The notes under the pieces were generated by a model, which worked only from the letters and a program-made list of their open reading frames with translations, did no database searches and was not told the DNA's origin. A stretch of DNA of 64,000 nucleotides from Salinibacterium sp. UTAS2018. GTDB lineage: Bacteria; Actinomycetota; Actinomycetes; Actinomycetales; Microbacteriaceae. Below are positions 17,301 to 25,494 of this stretch, in pieces. The number at the start of each line of letters is the position of its first letter. Position 1 is the stretch's first letter. The stretch lies in assembly GCF_004118935.1 (NCBI RefSeq), contig NZ_CP035375.1:2542001-2606000 (forward strand). Reading direction: 5' to 3'. Made by a program: the position numbers and the translations under genes.

Positions 17301-18512
17301 GACACCGCTGCCGGAGACTTCATTTACCTCGCCAACCCGAGCGTCACTGATCTGGCTCCCACCTCTGGCCCGCTGGCTGGTGGCACCGAAGTCACGATCA
17401 CGGGCACCGGCTTTACCGGGGCAACGGGAGTCACGTTCGATGGAGACGCTGGAACGTCGTTCACCGTAGTGAGCGACACCGAGATCACGGTCACGAGCCC
17501 GGCGCACGGCGCCGGCGCTGCGGCAGTCATCGTCGAGCATCCGGTGGTCGACGCCGCTGCTGGCGACTTCACCTACACCGACGGACCGGCGATCGCTTCG
17601 CTCACTCCCGACGTTGGGCCGGTCGCGGGAGGAACAGTGGTGACGATTGCGGGCACCGGATTCACCGGAGCAACGGGAGTGACCTTCGATGGAGAGGACG
17701 GAACATCGTTCGATGTGGTGAGTGACACTGAAATTACGGTGAGCAGCCCGGAGCACGATGCCGGGGCAGTCAACGTGGTCGTCGCGCACCCCAGTGGGGA
17801 CTCAGCGCCCGAGACGTTCACCTACCTCGCTACCCCCGCAGTGACCCTCGTGTCGCCCAACGCGGGACCGCTAGAAGGCGGCACCGAAGTCACGATCACG
17901 GGAACCGGTTTCACCGGGGCAACGGGAGTCACGTTCGATGGAGAGGACGGAACATCGTTCACTGTCGTCAGTGACACGGAGATCACGGTGACGAGCCCCG
18001 CGCACGATGCGGGCATCGCCGAGATCGTCATCCAGCATCCGATCGCCGACACTGTTGCGGGAGGCTTCACCTACGCCGCTTCAGGAATCCCGATCGTCAA
18101 TTCCATGTCGCCGCTCCGAGGCCCGGACACGGGAGGCACGCTAGTGACTCTTCGCGGTAGTGGATTCCTGGGGGCCAACGGCGCTCGATTCGGTGCACTG
18201 TGGGGAACCAACTTCACCGTACTGAGCGACACCATGGCAACAGTGATGACGCCGGAGCACGAAGCAATGTGGGTACCCGCAGTGCTGTCCTCGGGCGCCG
18301 TAATGGCGGCCACGCCCGGCTTCACCTTCGAGCCAACCACCTTGGCACTAGCCGATACGGATACGGATACGGATACGGATACGGCTACGGGTGACGGCCT
18401 CGCCTACACCGGCTCATCTGGATTCCACGGAGCCTGGCTCGCACTGGCGCTCATCGCCGCTGGTGCGCTGCTCCTGATTTCTCGACGCCCCGCCGGTCGC
18501 CACCGCGCCTGA
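14304..18512 (+). CDS. Sortase-anchored surface protein with ten IPT/TIG repeats
   Basis: The product has about 1,402 residues. A long signal peptide (LRAGVATFAAAGLVTLSVFSAGAPAQAAA) leads into a region of roughly 450 residues beginning SEAFLSGDLVASILAADLGHVAVS, which resembles choice-of-anchor G surface proteins. Ten IPT/TIG immunoglobulin-like domains follow (residues 514-1344). Next come an Asp-Thr repeat, the sorting motif LAYTG near residue 1366, a membrane helix and the tail RRPAGRHRA. LAxTG is the class E sortase motif of high-GC Gram-positives, so the protein should be linked to the cell wall as an adhesin or stalk (inference). The GTG at 14304 is preferred because AGGGGG (14293-14298) precedes it by five bases; a GTG at 14262 adds 14 residues. 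No sortase gene is in the window. Confidence 0.85.
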   Translation: MVFREPIFGTRGHTRGLSRSLRAGVATFAAAGLVTLSVFSAGAPAQAAAGDDSVAESAFLSGDLVASILAADLGHVAVSNDGTLTTQTANSGIGASIDLSALSLPLTLDAGLLRTFAEAENEGSSVAAAGLIDVSGDFSSANPSYTPGSFSLDLTDALSGSEALLTELAELKLDLGALSSRASIDAAGAPVGDYQIVGTQLLLTSNTLAGVVGTVNTAAGLVETEVDALVGPGGAILAEVTDVVDDALSTLNLGSVSASVSLDLVGAVSTVLTDPLTNPLVNGAVTLDLSTGIVAIDLNELNAGGLSNQPANTNILTADQLAAVAASLDTILFDLQTRLNNAVSSTLTAAVLDVAVVLELGSLSVATLTIAGPLGDFASGEAEANIQLLPGLGTITAGIVSPLLNGVLAGVLSGLGGGLTSVSTLLDPAGPVMGGFASTLTSQVVALVSGALELVLDSLPALISLTVNHQEFTGTAPNQKFVETALRVEVLQGVLATLNIAQAAVGPNFAGVRPAITDVDPTSGPVTGGTSVTLTGTDFNGSTGVTFDGTAGTDFTVVSDTEITVTSPAHAAGGVEVIIQHPAGASDDAEFTYTPVPVISSLDPDFGPIAGGTAVTITGSDFTDATAVTFDGTEGTIFTVVSDTQITVTSPAHALGAVDLIIERDSGDSAPETFTYRGAPTVSNMTPVEGPLAGGTAVTITGTGFTGSTGVTFDGADGTSFTVVSDTEITVSSPAHAAETIDVIVVHPIGNADAGEFTYTAAPIISSLSPNIGPIDGGTAVTITGSGFTGSTGVTFDGDDGTLFTVVSDTEITVTTPAHEVAVVDVVVLNTPANSTPGAFSYQEAPTVSGIAPDEGPLAGGTEVTITGTGFTGATGVTFDGEDGTSFTVVSDTEITVTTPAGVEGAAAVVVEHPAGDASAGDFTYVAAPTISAMDPDLGPIAGGTEVTITGTGFTDATGVTFDGDDGTSFTVVSDTEITVSSPAHAAGAVAVVVEHVGGDTAAGDFIYLANPSVTDLAPTSGPLAGGTEVTITGTGFTGATGVTFDGDAGTSFTVVSDTEITVTSPAHGAGAAAVIVEHPVVDAAAGDFTYTDGPAIASLTPDVGPVAGGTVVTIAGTGFTGATGVTFDGEDGTSFDVVSDTEITVSSPEHDAGAVNVVVAHPSGDSAPETFTYLATPAVTLVSPNAGPLEGGTEVTITGTGFTGATGVTFDGEDGTSFTVVSDTEITVTSPAHDAGIAEIVIQHPIADTVAGGFTYAASGIPIVNSMSPLRGPDTGGTLVTLRGSGFLGANGARFGALWGTNFTVLSDTMATVMTPEHEAMWVPAVLSSGAVMAATPGFTFEPTTLALADTDTDTDTDTATGDGLAYTGSSGFHGAWLALALIAAGALLLISRRPAGRHRA
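15843..18335 (+). repeat. Ten tandem ~249-bp units encoding IPT/TIG domains
   Basis: Each unit encodes about 83 residues of the pattern P-x-x-GP-x-x-GGT-x-VTITG-x-F. A nearly invariant core FTVVSDTEITV sits in the middle, and the end is F-x-Y. Units 3 to 9 are the most alike and unit 10 is the most diverged. The close match between neighbouring units at DNA level makes unequal recombination, and so length variation between strains, likely. Confidence 0.9.
18354..18389 (+). repeat. GATACG hexamer microsatellite
   Basis: Five exact GATACG units and one variant (GCTACG) encode the Asp-Thr linker just before the LAYTG sorting motif. Six-base units keep the reading frame, so the linker can change length without loss of function. 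Confidence 0.9.
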
Positions 18513-18571
18513 CTAACGGTGGCGGCGCGTTGAACCGCTGCCACCGCGTCGCTCGCCTCGAGAACGAAGCG

Positions 18572-18610
18572 CGTGCAGGATTCTCCATCCCCCCAGGGGA
18601 ATCCTGCACG
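18572..18610 (+). terminator. Terminator-like hairpin after the TIG gene
   Basis: CGTGCAGGATTC (18572-18583) pairs perfectly with GAATCCTGCACG (18599-18610), extended by three more pairs around a C-rich loop. Only TCTGTT follows. It lies between the surface-protein stop and the dnaX promoter, so it probably isolates the two units. Confidence 0.6.
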
Positions 18611-18667
18611 TCTGTTCGAGCGATGCCTTGGTGATCCGAGCGCGTTGGGATCGTCAGCGGGCACGAC

Positions 18668-18673
18668 TACGCT
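18668..18673 (+). promoter_or_regulatory. -10 element TACGCT for leaderless dnaX mRNA
   Basis: TACGCT lies seven bases before the GTG at 18681. Confidence 0.5.
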
Positions 18674-18680
18674 AGGGATC

Positions 18681-20891
18681 GTGGTTGCTGCCCTATATCG
18701 CCGATACCGGCCTGAGACTTTTGCTGAACTCATCGGCCAGTCTCAAGTGACCGATCCGCTGCGCACGGCGTTGCGCACCGATCGCGTCAATCACGCCTAT
18801 CTCTTTAGCGGTCCGCGTGGGTGTGGCAAGACCACATCCGCTCGCATTCTTGCTCGCTGCCTTAACTGTGCCGAGGGCCCGACCGACACTCCTTGCGGCG
18901 TGTGCGCCTCGTGTGTCGAACTGTCGCGTGATGGTGGCGGTTCGCTCGACGTCGTCGAGATTGACGCGGCAAGCCACAACGGTGTTGAGGATGCCCGTGA
19001 CCTGCGCGAGCGTGCTGTGTTTGCACCGGCCCGCGACCGTTTCAAGATCTTCATTCTCGACGAAGCGCACATGGTGACGCCCCAGGGCTTCAACGCGATG
19101 CTCAAGATCGTTGAAGAGCCGCCGGAGCACGTGAAGTTCATCTTCGCCACTACCGAGCCAGACAAGGTGATTGGCACGATTCGTTCGCGCACTCATCACT
19201 ACCCCTTCCGCCTCGTGCCGCCTGCTCAGATGCTGGATTACGTTCAGCAGCTGTGTGAGAGCGAAAGCGTTACGGTCGAGCCCGGAGTGCTGCCGCTTGT
19301 CGTGCGCGCCGGTGGCGGATCAGTGCGTGACACCCTGTCGCTACTCGACCAGCTCATTGCCGGCTCCGAAACTCAGACCGTCATCTATGAGCGCGCCGTT
19401 GCCTTGCTCGGTTACACGCACGCAGAACTACTCGATGAAGTCATTGACGCTCTCGGCTCCGGTGACGCCGGTGCCGCATTCTCGTCGGTCGACCGGGTTG
19501 TGCAGACGGGTCAAGACCCTCGGCGCTTTGTCGAAGACTTGCTTGAGCGGATGCGCGACCTCATCGTTGTGGCCGCCACCGCCGGTAGCGCGGCAGAAGT
19601 GCTTCGCGGCATCCCGCAAGACCAGCTCGAACGTATGGGGCAGCAGGCGCACACTCTGGGCGCTGCGGAACTCTCACGGGCCGCCGACATCATCAACGCC
19701 GCTCTGTCTGAAATGACCGGCGCGACATCGCCGCGACTGCACCTTGAGTTGATGGTGGCTCGCATCATGGTTCCTGCCAGCGATGACACCCAGCGCGGTG
19801 CTCTCGCTCGCGTCGAGCGTTTGGAGCGGCGCATCGGTATCGACGGCGACGGATCAGTTGCCGCCGCCTCAACGACACCTCCCGCTCCCCGTGCTGCTGT
19901 CGCGCCCGCAGCGCGTGCGGCCGCTCCGGCTCCGGCAGCAGCGCCTTCTTCCGCCGCCGAGCCGGCTCCGGCCAGTGACCGCGACGCGGTTGCGGCGCCG
20001 GTCGCTGCGCCTACAACCGAACCTGCACCGGCTGCTACTGCCGCCGGCTCGGGCCTCCGGGCACCAGCCGCACCGCGCACGACCCCGATCTCGATCCAGC
20101 AGGTGAGAGACGCGTGGCCCGAGATCCTTGAAGTTGTTCAAGAACTCAAACGCACCGCGTGGATGGTCGTCTTCACGGCCAAGCCGCTCGAGCTGCGCGA
20201 CGACAAGATTCTGGTGCTGTCGTTCCCGAGTGAGCGGGATGTCGAAGCCCTCAAGCAGCGCAGCGTGCCTGGCGAAGGTGTCGGCGACTACCTCAAAAAG
20301 GCATTTGTGCACGTGCTCGGATTCGAGCCGGCGTTCATTGCCAAGGTTGAGGGAGCACCATCCGCTCCTCCCGCCAGCCCGCCCGCGGCCACCGCTGCTG
20401 CTCCAGCAGCACCGAGCCAGGAATCGCGCTCGCAGGCAACGGCGCCTGCCCAGTCTTCGGCTCCGTCGCGCGCGCCCCAGCCGGAGGCTCCCGCTGTTGA
20501 CGAGGGCCCCGAGCCCGAGGAGCCTGCACCGGCCGAAGATCGTGAGCCCGGGGGATGGGCTGTAGCCGCGATTCCGGAATCAGAGCCTGAACCCGAGACC
20601 GATCCTTCAGCGCCGCGTGGTGCCGCAGCAGCCCAAGAAACAGTCAGGCAACAGGCGCAGCGCGCTCAGCAGAAGGGCGACGGCCCCGCAGTCGATCGCC
20701 TCGCGGCGGCGGCAGCAGCAGCACCGCCAGCACCGCCCGAGTCGCAAGCACGGGTCGCGATGTCGGCGACTGCTGCCCGCATGGACCGCTCGCGCTATGG
20801 CGAGGCAGTGGTGCGCGAATTGCTCAACGCCACTTTTATTGAAGAACAACAAGTAGAGCCCCGAGTGGTTCCGCAGCCGAGAGACGAGTAA
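18681..20891 (+). CDS. dnaX: DNA polymerase III subunits gamma/tau
   Basis: This is the clamp-loader ATPase that organises the replication holoenzyme. The start VVAALYRRYRPETFAELIGQ is the usual DnaX N-terminus. Then come Walker A GPRGCGKTTSA near residue 45, zinc-binding cysteines in CLNCAEGPTDTPCGVCASC, and Walker B FILDEAHMVT. After about residue 380 there is a long Ala/Pro-rich linker, a tau-type domain (ISIQQVRDAWPEILEVVQELKRTAWMVVF) and another Pro-rich tail ending in a small conserved region. The 736-residue length suits an actinobacterial tau. I saw no clear slippery site for a gamma form. The GTG at 18681 is chosen over a longer frame because a hairpin and a -10 element lie between. 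recR follows directly. Confidence 0.95.
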   Translation: MVAALYRRYRPETFAELIGQSQVTDPLRTALRTDRVNHAYLFSGPRGCGKTTSARILARCLNCAEGPTDTPCGVCASCVELSRDGGGSLDVVEIDAASHNGVEDARDLRERAVFAPARDRFKIFILDEAHMVTPQGFNAMLKIVEEPPEHVKFIFATTEPDKVIGTIRSRTHHYPFRLVPPAQMLDYVQQLCESESVTVEPGVLPLVVRAGGGSVRDTLSLLDQLIAGSETQTVIYERAVALLGYTHAELLDEVIDALGSGDAGAAFSSVDRVVQTGQDPRRFVEDLLERMRDLIVVAATAGSAAEVLRGIPQDQLERMGQQAHTLGAAELSRAADIINAALSEMTGATSPRLHLELMVARIMVPASDDTQRGALARVERLERRIGIDGDGSVAAASTTPPAPRAAVAPAARAAAPAPAAAPSSAAEPAPASDRDAVAAPVAAPTTEPAPAATAAGSGLRAPAAPRTTPISIQQVRDAWPEILEVVQELKRTAWMVVFTAKPLELRDDKILVLSFPSERDVEALKQRSVPGEGVGDYLKKAFVHVLGFEPAFIAKVEGAPSAPPASPPAATAAAPAAPSQESRSQATAPAQSSAPSRAPQPEAPAVDEGPEPEEPAPAEDREPGGWAVAAIPESEPEPETDPSAPRGAAAAQETVRQQAQRAQQKGDGPAVDRLAAAAAAAPPAPPESQARVAMSATAARMDRSRYGEAVVRELLNATFIEEQQVEPRVVPQPRDE

Positions 20892-20894
20892 CCC

Positions 20895-21494
20895 GTGTAC
20901 GACGGAATTGTGCAAGAACTGATCGACGAACTCGGTCGGCTTCCCGGCATCGGGCCCAAATCGGCGCAGCGTATCGCCTTCCACATTCTGCAGACCGAGA
21001 GCTTTGACGTGCGCCGCCTTGCAGAGCTGCTCAACGACATCCGCGACAAGGTGCACTTCTGTGCCATCTGCGGCAACGTTGCCGAGCAAGAGACGTGCTC
21101 TATCTGTCGTGATCCTCGCCGATCGCCAGCGACAATTTGTGTCGTCGAGGAGGCTAAAGACGTCGTCGCGGTCGAGCGCACTCGTGAATTCCGTGGCCTG
21201 TATCATGTACTGGGTGGGGCCATCAGCCCTATCGACGGAATCGGTCCTGACCAGTTGCGCATCAAACAACTGCTGGGCCGGTTGGCTGACGGTGTCGTCA
21301 CAGAAGTCATCATCGCGACCGACCCCAATCTCGAAGGTGAAGCAACCGCGACCTACCTCACGCGGCTTCTCGTTCAACCGAACCTTCGAATCTCGCGCCT
21401 CGCCTCCGGTCTCCCGGTTGGTGGAGATCTGGAATACGCCGATGAGGTAACTCTGGGTCGTGCATTTGAGGGTCGTCGAACGATCGACAACTAG
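20895..21494 (+). CDS. recR: Recombination protein RecR
   Basis: RecR works with RecO and RecF to load RecA on gapped DNA. The 199-residue protein has the helix-hairpin-helix [17 protein letters not shown] (residues 16-32), the zinc finger [16 protein letters not shown] (C-x2-C-x8-C-x2-C), and a Toprim domain with [13 protein letters not shown] and [15 protein letters not shown]. The length is standard. It starts with GTG three bases after dnaX, in the conserved dnaX-recR order, and is likely cotranscribed and coupled. Confidence 0.95.
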   Translation: MYDGIVQELIDELGRLPGIGPKSAQRIAFHILQTESFDVRRLAELLNDIRDKVHFCAICGNVAEQETCSICRDPRRSPATICVVEEAKDVVAVERTREFRGLYHVLGGAISPIDGIGPDQLRIKQLLGRLADGVVTEVIIATDPNLEGEATATYLTRLLVQPNLRISRLASGLPVGGDLEYADEVTLGRAFEGRRTIDN

Positions 21495-21510
21495 CACTCC
21501 CGTAACGAAG

Positions 21511-21539
21511 TTCGCCGGGTGTGCGTGCACCGTTAGACT
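21511..21539 (+). promoter_or_regulatory. Candidate lysC promoter
   Basis: TAGACT (21534-21539) is a good -10 element, with a weak TTCGCC box 17 bases upstream. The leader would be about 40 bases and contains AGGAGA just before the ATG. Confidence 0.4.
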
Positions 21540-21586
21540 CGCACTTCGGGCAGCAATTGCCCGCAAACGCAAGCTTCAGGAGAACA

Positions 21587-22852
21587 ATGAGCCTCATCGT
21601 TCAGAAGTTCGGTGGCTCGTCCGTTGCCGACGCTGAGAGTATCAAGCGCGTCGCCAAGCGAATCGTCGAGACCCGCAAAGCGGGAAACGACGTCGTAGTA
21701 GTGGTCTCTGCCATGGGCGACACCACCGACGAGCTCTTCGACCTCGCCGCGCAGGTTGTACCGGTGCCGAGCGGCCGCGAGCTCGACATGCTGCTCACCG
21801 CCGGTGAACGAATTTCGATGGCGCTTCTGGCGATGTCGATCAAAAGTTTGGGCGTCGATGCCCGCAGCTACACCGGCAGCCAGGCTGGAATGGTCACGGA
21901 TGCCCAGCACGGCGCCGCTCGCATCGTGGAGGTTTCACCCCGCCGCGTTCGGGAGGCCCTCGATGATGGCGCTATCGCGATCGTCGCTGGCTTCCAAGGC
22001 TTCAACCGCGGCACCGGGGACATCACGACCCTCGGGCGCGGTGGTTCAGACACCACGGCCGTAGCGCTTGCCGCTGCCCTCGGCGCTGAAACCTGCGAGA
22101 TCTACACCGACGTTGACGGAATCTTCACGGCGGATCCCCGCATCGTGAAGTCTGCCGGCAAAGTCGATGTCGTCACGAGCGAAGAGATGCTCGAGCTTGC
22201 TGCGGCGGGCGCCAAAGTTCTCGACGTGCGTGCTGTCGAATATGCGCGCCGTCACGGCGTCACAATTCATGTGCGGTCGTCGTTCAACAACAACACGGGC
22301 ACGTTAGTGGTCAATCCGAAGGATGGAGAGAGCGTGGAAGAAGCAATCATCACAGGTGTTGCCTCCGATCTGAGCGAAGCGAAGATCACGGTGGTGGGAG
22401 TTCCTGACGTTCCCGGTAAGGCTGCGCAGATCTTCACGATCGTGGCGTCAGCCAATGCCAACATCGACATGATCGTTCAGAACGTTTCGCTGGCATCCAC
22501 AGGTCGCACCGATATCTCCTTCACTCTGAAGAAGTCGGATGCCGAAGACGTGTTGCGTGCGCTGACCTTCCGTCAAGAAGAAGTTGGCTTTGAGTCGCTG
22601 CAGCACGACGACCAGATCGGCAAGCTGTCGGTTGTTGGTGGCGGTATGCGCACCAACGCGGGAGTTTCCGCTCGCCTCTTCACGGCGCTCTTCGAGGCCG
22701 GTATCAACATGGAAATGATCTCTACGAGTGAGATTCGTATCTCTGTGGTGACGCGCGCCGACACCGTTGCTGAGGCTGTTCGCGTGGTTCACACCGCGTT
22801 CGGGCTCGATGGCGACGAAGAAGCTGTAGTTCACGCGGGCACGGGGCGCTAA
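21587..22852 (+). CDS. lysC: Aspartate kinase (alpha chain)
   Basis: LysC phosphorylates aspartate, the first step to lysine, threonine, methionine and diaminopimelate. The N-terminus [19 protein letters not shown] is the kinase signature; [24 protein letters not shown] and [16 protein letters not shown] continue the catalytic domain. Two ACT domains at the C-terminus (from about residue 265) bind feedback inhibitors. At 421 residues it matches the actinobacterial alpha subunit. The ATG at 21587 has AGGAGA directly upstream; an open frame from 21521 lacks a ribosome site. asd follows 89 bases later. Confidence 0.95.
   Translation: MSLIVQKFGGSSVADAESIKRVAKRIVETRKAGNDVVVVVSAMGDTTDELFDLAAQVVPVPSGRELDMLLTAGERISMALLAMSIKSLGVDARSYTGSQAGMVTDAQHGAARIVEVSPRRVREALDDGAIAIVAGFQGFNRGTGDITTLGRGGSDTTAVALAAALGAETCEIYTDVDGIFTADPRIVKSAGKVDVVTSEEMLELAAAGAKVLDVRAVEYARRHGVTIHVRSSFNNNTGTLVVNPKDGESVEEAIITGVASDLSEAKITVVGVPDVPGKAAQIFTIVASANANIDMIVQNVSLASTGRTDISFTLKKSDAEDVLRALTFRQEEVGFESLQHDDQIGKLSVVGGGMRTNAGVSARLFTALFEAGINMEMISTSEIRISVVTRADTVAEAVRVVHTAFGLDGDEEAVVHAGTGR
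22334..22852 (+). other. Internal start for the aspartate kinase beta subunit
   Basis: An in-frame GTG at codon 250 of lysC reads [20 protein letters not shown] and has AAGGATGG and GGAGAG just upstream. The resulting chain would be 172 residues and contain only the ACT domains. In Corynebacterium lysC the regulatory beta subunit is made in the same way, so an alpha2beta2 enzyme is expected here. This is inference from sequence and the family. Confidence 0.65.
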
Positions 22853-22894
22853 TTCCCGGTCGGCCCTGAGGCCGTCGCTTGTCGTAGATTGGGT

Positions 22895-22919
22895 TGTTCG
22901 GCGTTAGTGTTGCCGAACA
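22895..22919. promoter_or_regulatory. Inverted repeat in the lysC-asd gap
   Basis: TGTTCGGC and GCCGAACA form a perfect 8-bp inverted repeat around a nine-base loop, 23 bases before the asd start. A smaller CGGCC-CTGA-GGCCG hairpin lies at 22861-22874. They may attenuate the transcript or bind a regulator of asd. Confidence 0.35.
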
Positions 22920-22929
22920 CAGACTGTAA

Positions 22930-24006
<1,077 letters not shown>

Positions 24007-24046
24007 CGGGAGCAATCCCTCTCTTCGTTTGCCCCGAACAATCCTT

Positions 24047-24736
24047 ATGAGATCCGGATTCGCACTTCGCGCTCTAGCGCTCGCTGTCACGGCAGCTGTC
24101 GCGTTAGGTCTGTCGTCGTGCGCTGCGGTGCCGGAGGAAACCACGGCGGTAACGGCGTTCGTAGCCGAACCAGAACCGTTGCGTGTGGCCTTCTACGGAG
24201 ACTCGTACACCAAGGGCGTCGGAGCCTCAGAGGAGGGCCTGCGCTGGTCGACGCTCGTGAGCCAGAAGCTCGGGTGGGAAGAGGTCAACCCGAGCGTGAG
24301 TGGCTTGGGGTTCATGAGAAAACGCGAGCTCTTCAGCACCGGCGACGTGCCCAGCATCATTCTTGCGGCTGATCCCGACGTTGTGCTTGTCACTCTGGGG
24401 CTGAACGATAATTTCACCTACGACGAGTTTGCAGACGAACTGCCGGGGCAGATTCTGAGTGACTTTCAGCGGCTCTCGATCGGGCTACCCAACGCTCGAT
24501 TGATCGTGGTCGAACCCTTTTGGTACAAGAGCGAACGGCCTGAATCGGTCGAGATCATCATTTCGTGGGTGCATGACGCCGCGGTTGCTGTTGACGCTGA
24601 ATACATTGCGGGTGCTTCGCACTGGTTAGATTTGCATCCGGAGTGGATGGCGCTTGACGACCTGCACCCGAACGATGCCGGTCATGCGGCGATTGCGGCG
24701 CGGATGACGCGCGAGCTGCGAATTATCGGCTTCTAA
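24047..24736 (+). CDS. SGNH-hydrolase lipoprotein (first tandem copy)
   Basis: The 229-residue product begins with a lipoprotein signal ending LSSCAAV, so it should sit on the outside of the membrane. SGNH/GDSL blocks are present: the nucleophile in FYGDSYTKGVGAS, GLNDNF with the oxyanion Asn, and DLHPNDAGH with the catalytic Asp and His. Such enzymes cut acyl or acetyl esters from lipids, polysaccharides or peptidoglycan; the substrate is unknown. The ATG at 24047 starts at the signal peptide; an open frame from 23900 is only an overlap with asd. The next gene is a close paralogue. Confidence 0.8.
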   Translation: MRSGFALRALALAVTAAVALGLSSCAAVPEETTAVTAFVAEPEPLRVAFYGDSYTKGVGASEEGLRWSTLVSQKLGWEEVNPSVSGLGFMRKRELFSTGDVPSIILAADPDVVLVTLGLNDNFTYDEFADELPGQILSDFQRLSIGLPNARLIVVEPFWYKSERPESVEIIISWVHDAAVAVDAEYIAGASHWLDLHPEWMALDDLHPNDAGHAAIAARMTRELRIIGF

Positions 24737-24802
24737 CGCCCGTCGCTGCTGCGAGTCGCTGGGCACGCCCATCGTTATCGTTGCCCGCGCCGAACCCTTG
24801 GT

Positions 24803-25474
24803 ATGAAGTTCGATTCTGTAGCTCGTACCATCGCGGCCACCGTTGTCGTGGCCGCGTCCTTTGGCCTTGCCGCGTGCACCGCAACTGAGCCGGTGGAAGA
24901 GCGTGACCCGAGCGCCGTGCGTGTCGCTTTCTACGGCGACTCGTACACGCTCGGCACGGGAGCCTCGGCATCGGAGAATCGGTGGTCAACCGTGGTGAGT
25001 GAACAGCGCGACTGGAGTGAGTTCAACCCCAGCGTGAATGGTCTGGGTTTCGTGAACAACCGAAGCACTGTCGGCGATGGCGACCTGCCGAGCCTAATCA
25101 TTGAGGATGACCCCGACATCGTCTTCGTGACTATGGGCCTCAACGACAACTTCAGTTTCGGCTCGCGAGCACGTGACATTCAGGCCCAAATCGCGGACGA
25201 TCTCGACCGCCTGACCACGGAGTTACCGGAGGCGCGCTTCATCGTCGTCGAACCTTTTTGGTACACGGATGAACGCCCGGATTCGGTTGACACCATCATT
25301 TCGTGGGTCGAAGAAGCGGCCGCCGATCGCGGGGCTGACTATATCGCCGGCGCCTCGCGCTGGATCGAAGGGCATCCCGAGTGGATGGCGAGCGACGGGC
25401 TGCACCCCAATGATGATGGCTATGCCGCGATGGCGACCCAGATGGATCAGGCTCTTCGCACCTTGGGGCTCTAA
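24803..25474 (+). CDS. SGNH-hydrolase lipoprotein (second tandem copy)
   Basis: The 223-residue product has a lipobox (LAACTAT) and the same SGNH blocks as its neighbour: FYGDSYTLGTGAS, GLNDNF and GLHPNDDGY. The two copies also share the internal segments NPSVxGLGF and FIVVEPFWYxxERPxSVxxIISWV, so they arose by tandem duplication. In this copy the catalytic Asp comes from SDGLHPN rather than DDLHPN. The substrate is unknown. Confidence 0.8.
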   Translation: MKFDSVARTIAATVVVAASFGLAACTATEPVEERDPSAVRVAFYGDSYTLGTGASASENRWSTVVSEQRDWSEFNPSVNGLGFVNNRSTVGDGDLPSLIIEDDPDIVFVTMGLNDNFSFGSRARDIQAQIADDLDRLTTELPEARFIVVEPFWYTDERPDSVDTIISWVEEAAADRGADYIAGASRWIEGHPEWMASDGLHPNDDGYAAMATQMDQALRTLGL

Positions 25475-25482
25475 CAGAAGGC

Positions 25483-25488
25483 TAAAGT
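25483..25488 (+). promoter_or_regulatory. -10 element TAAAGT before mqo
   Basis: TAAAGT is followed after six bases (GGAGTT) by the GTG at 25495, compatible with a leaderless mRNA. Confidence 0.4.
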
Positions 25489-25494
25489 GGAGTT

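Noticed and set aside
15843..18335. CRISPR-like periodic repeat
   Set aside because: The period is 249 bases, in frame, and codes for protein domains; no short repeat-spacer pattern is present.
18573..18680. N-terminal extension of dnaX by 36 codons
   Set aside because: It would begin inside a perfect terminator hairpin, and the extra residues do not resemble DnaX; the GTG at 18681 begins the conserved sequence.
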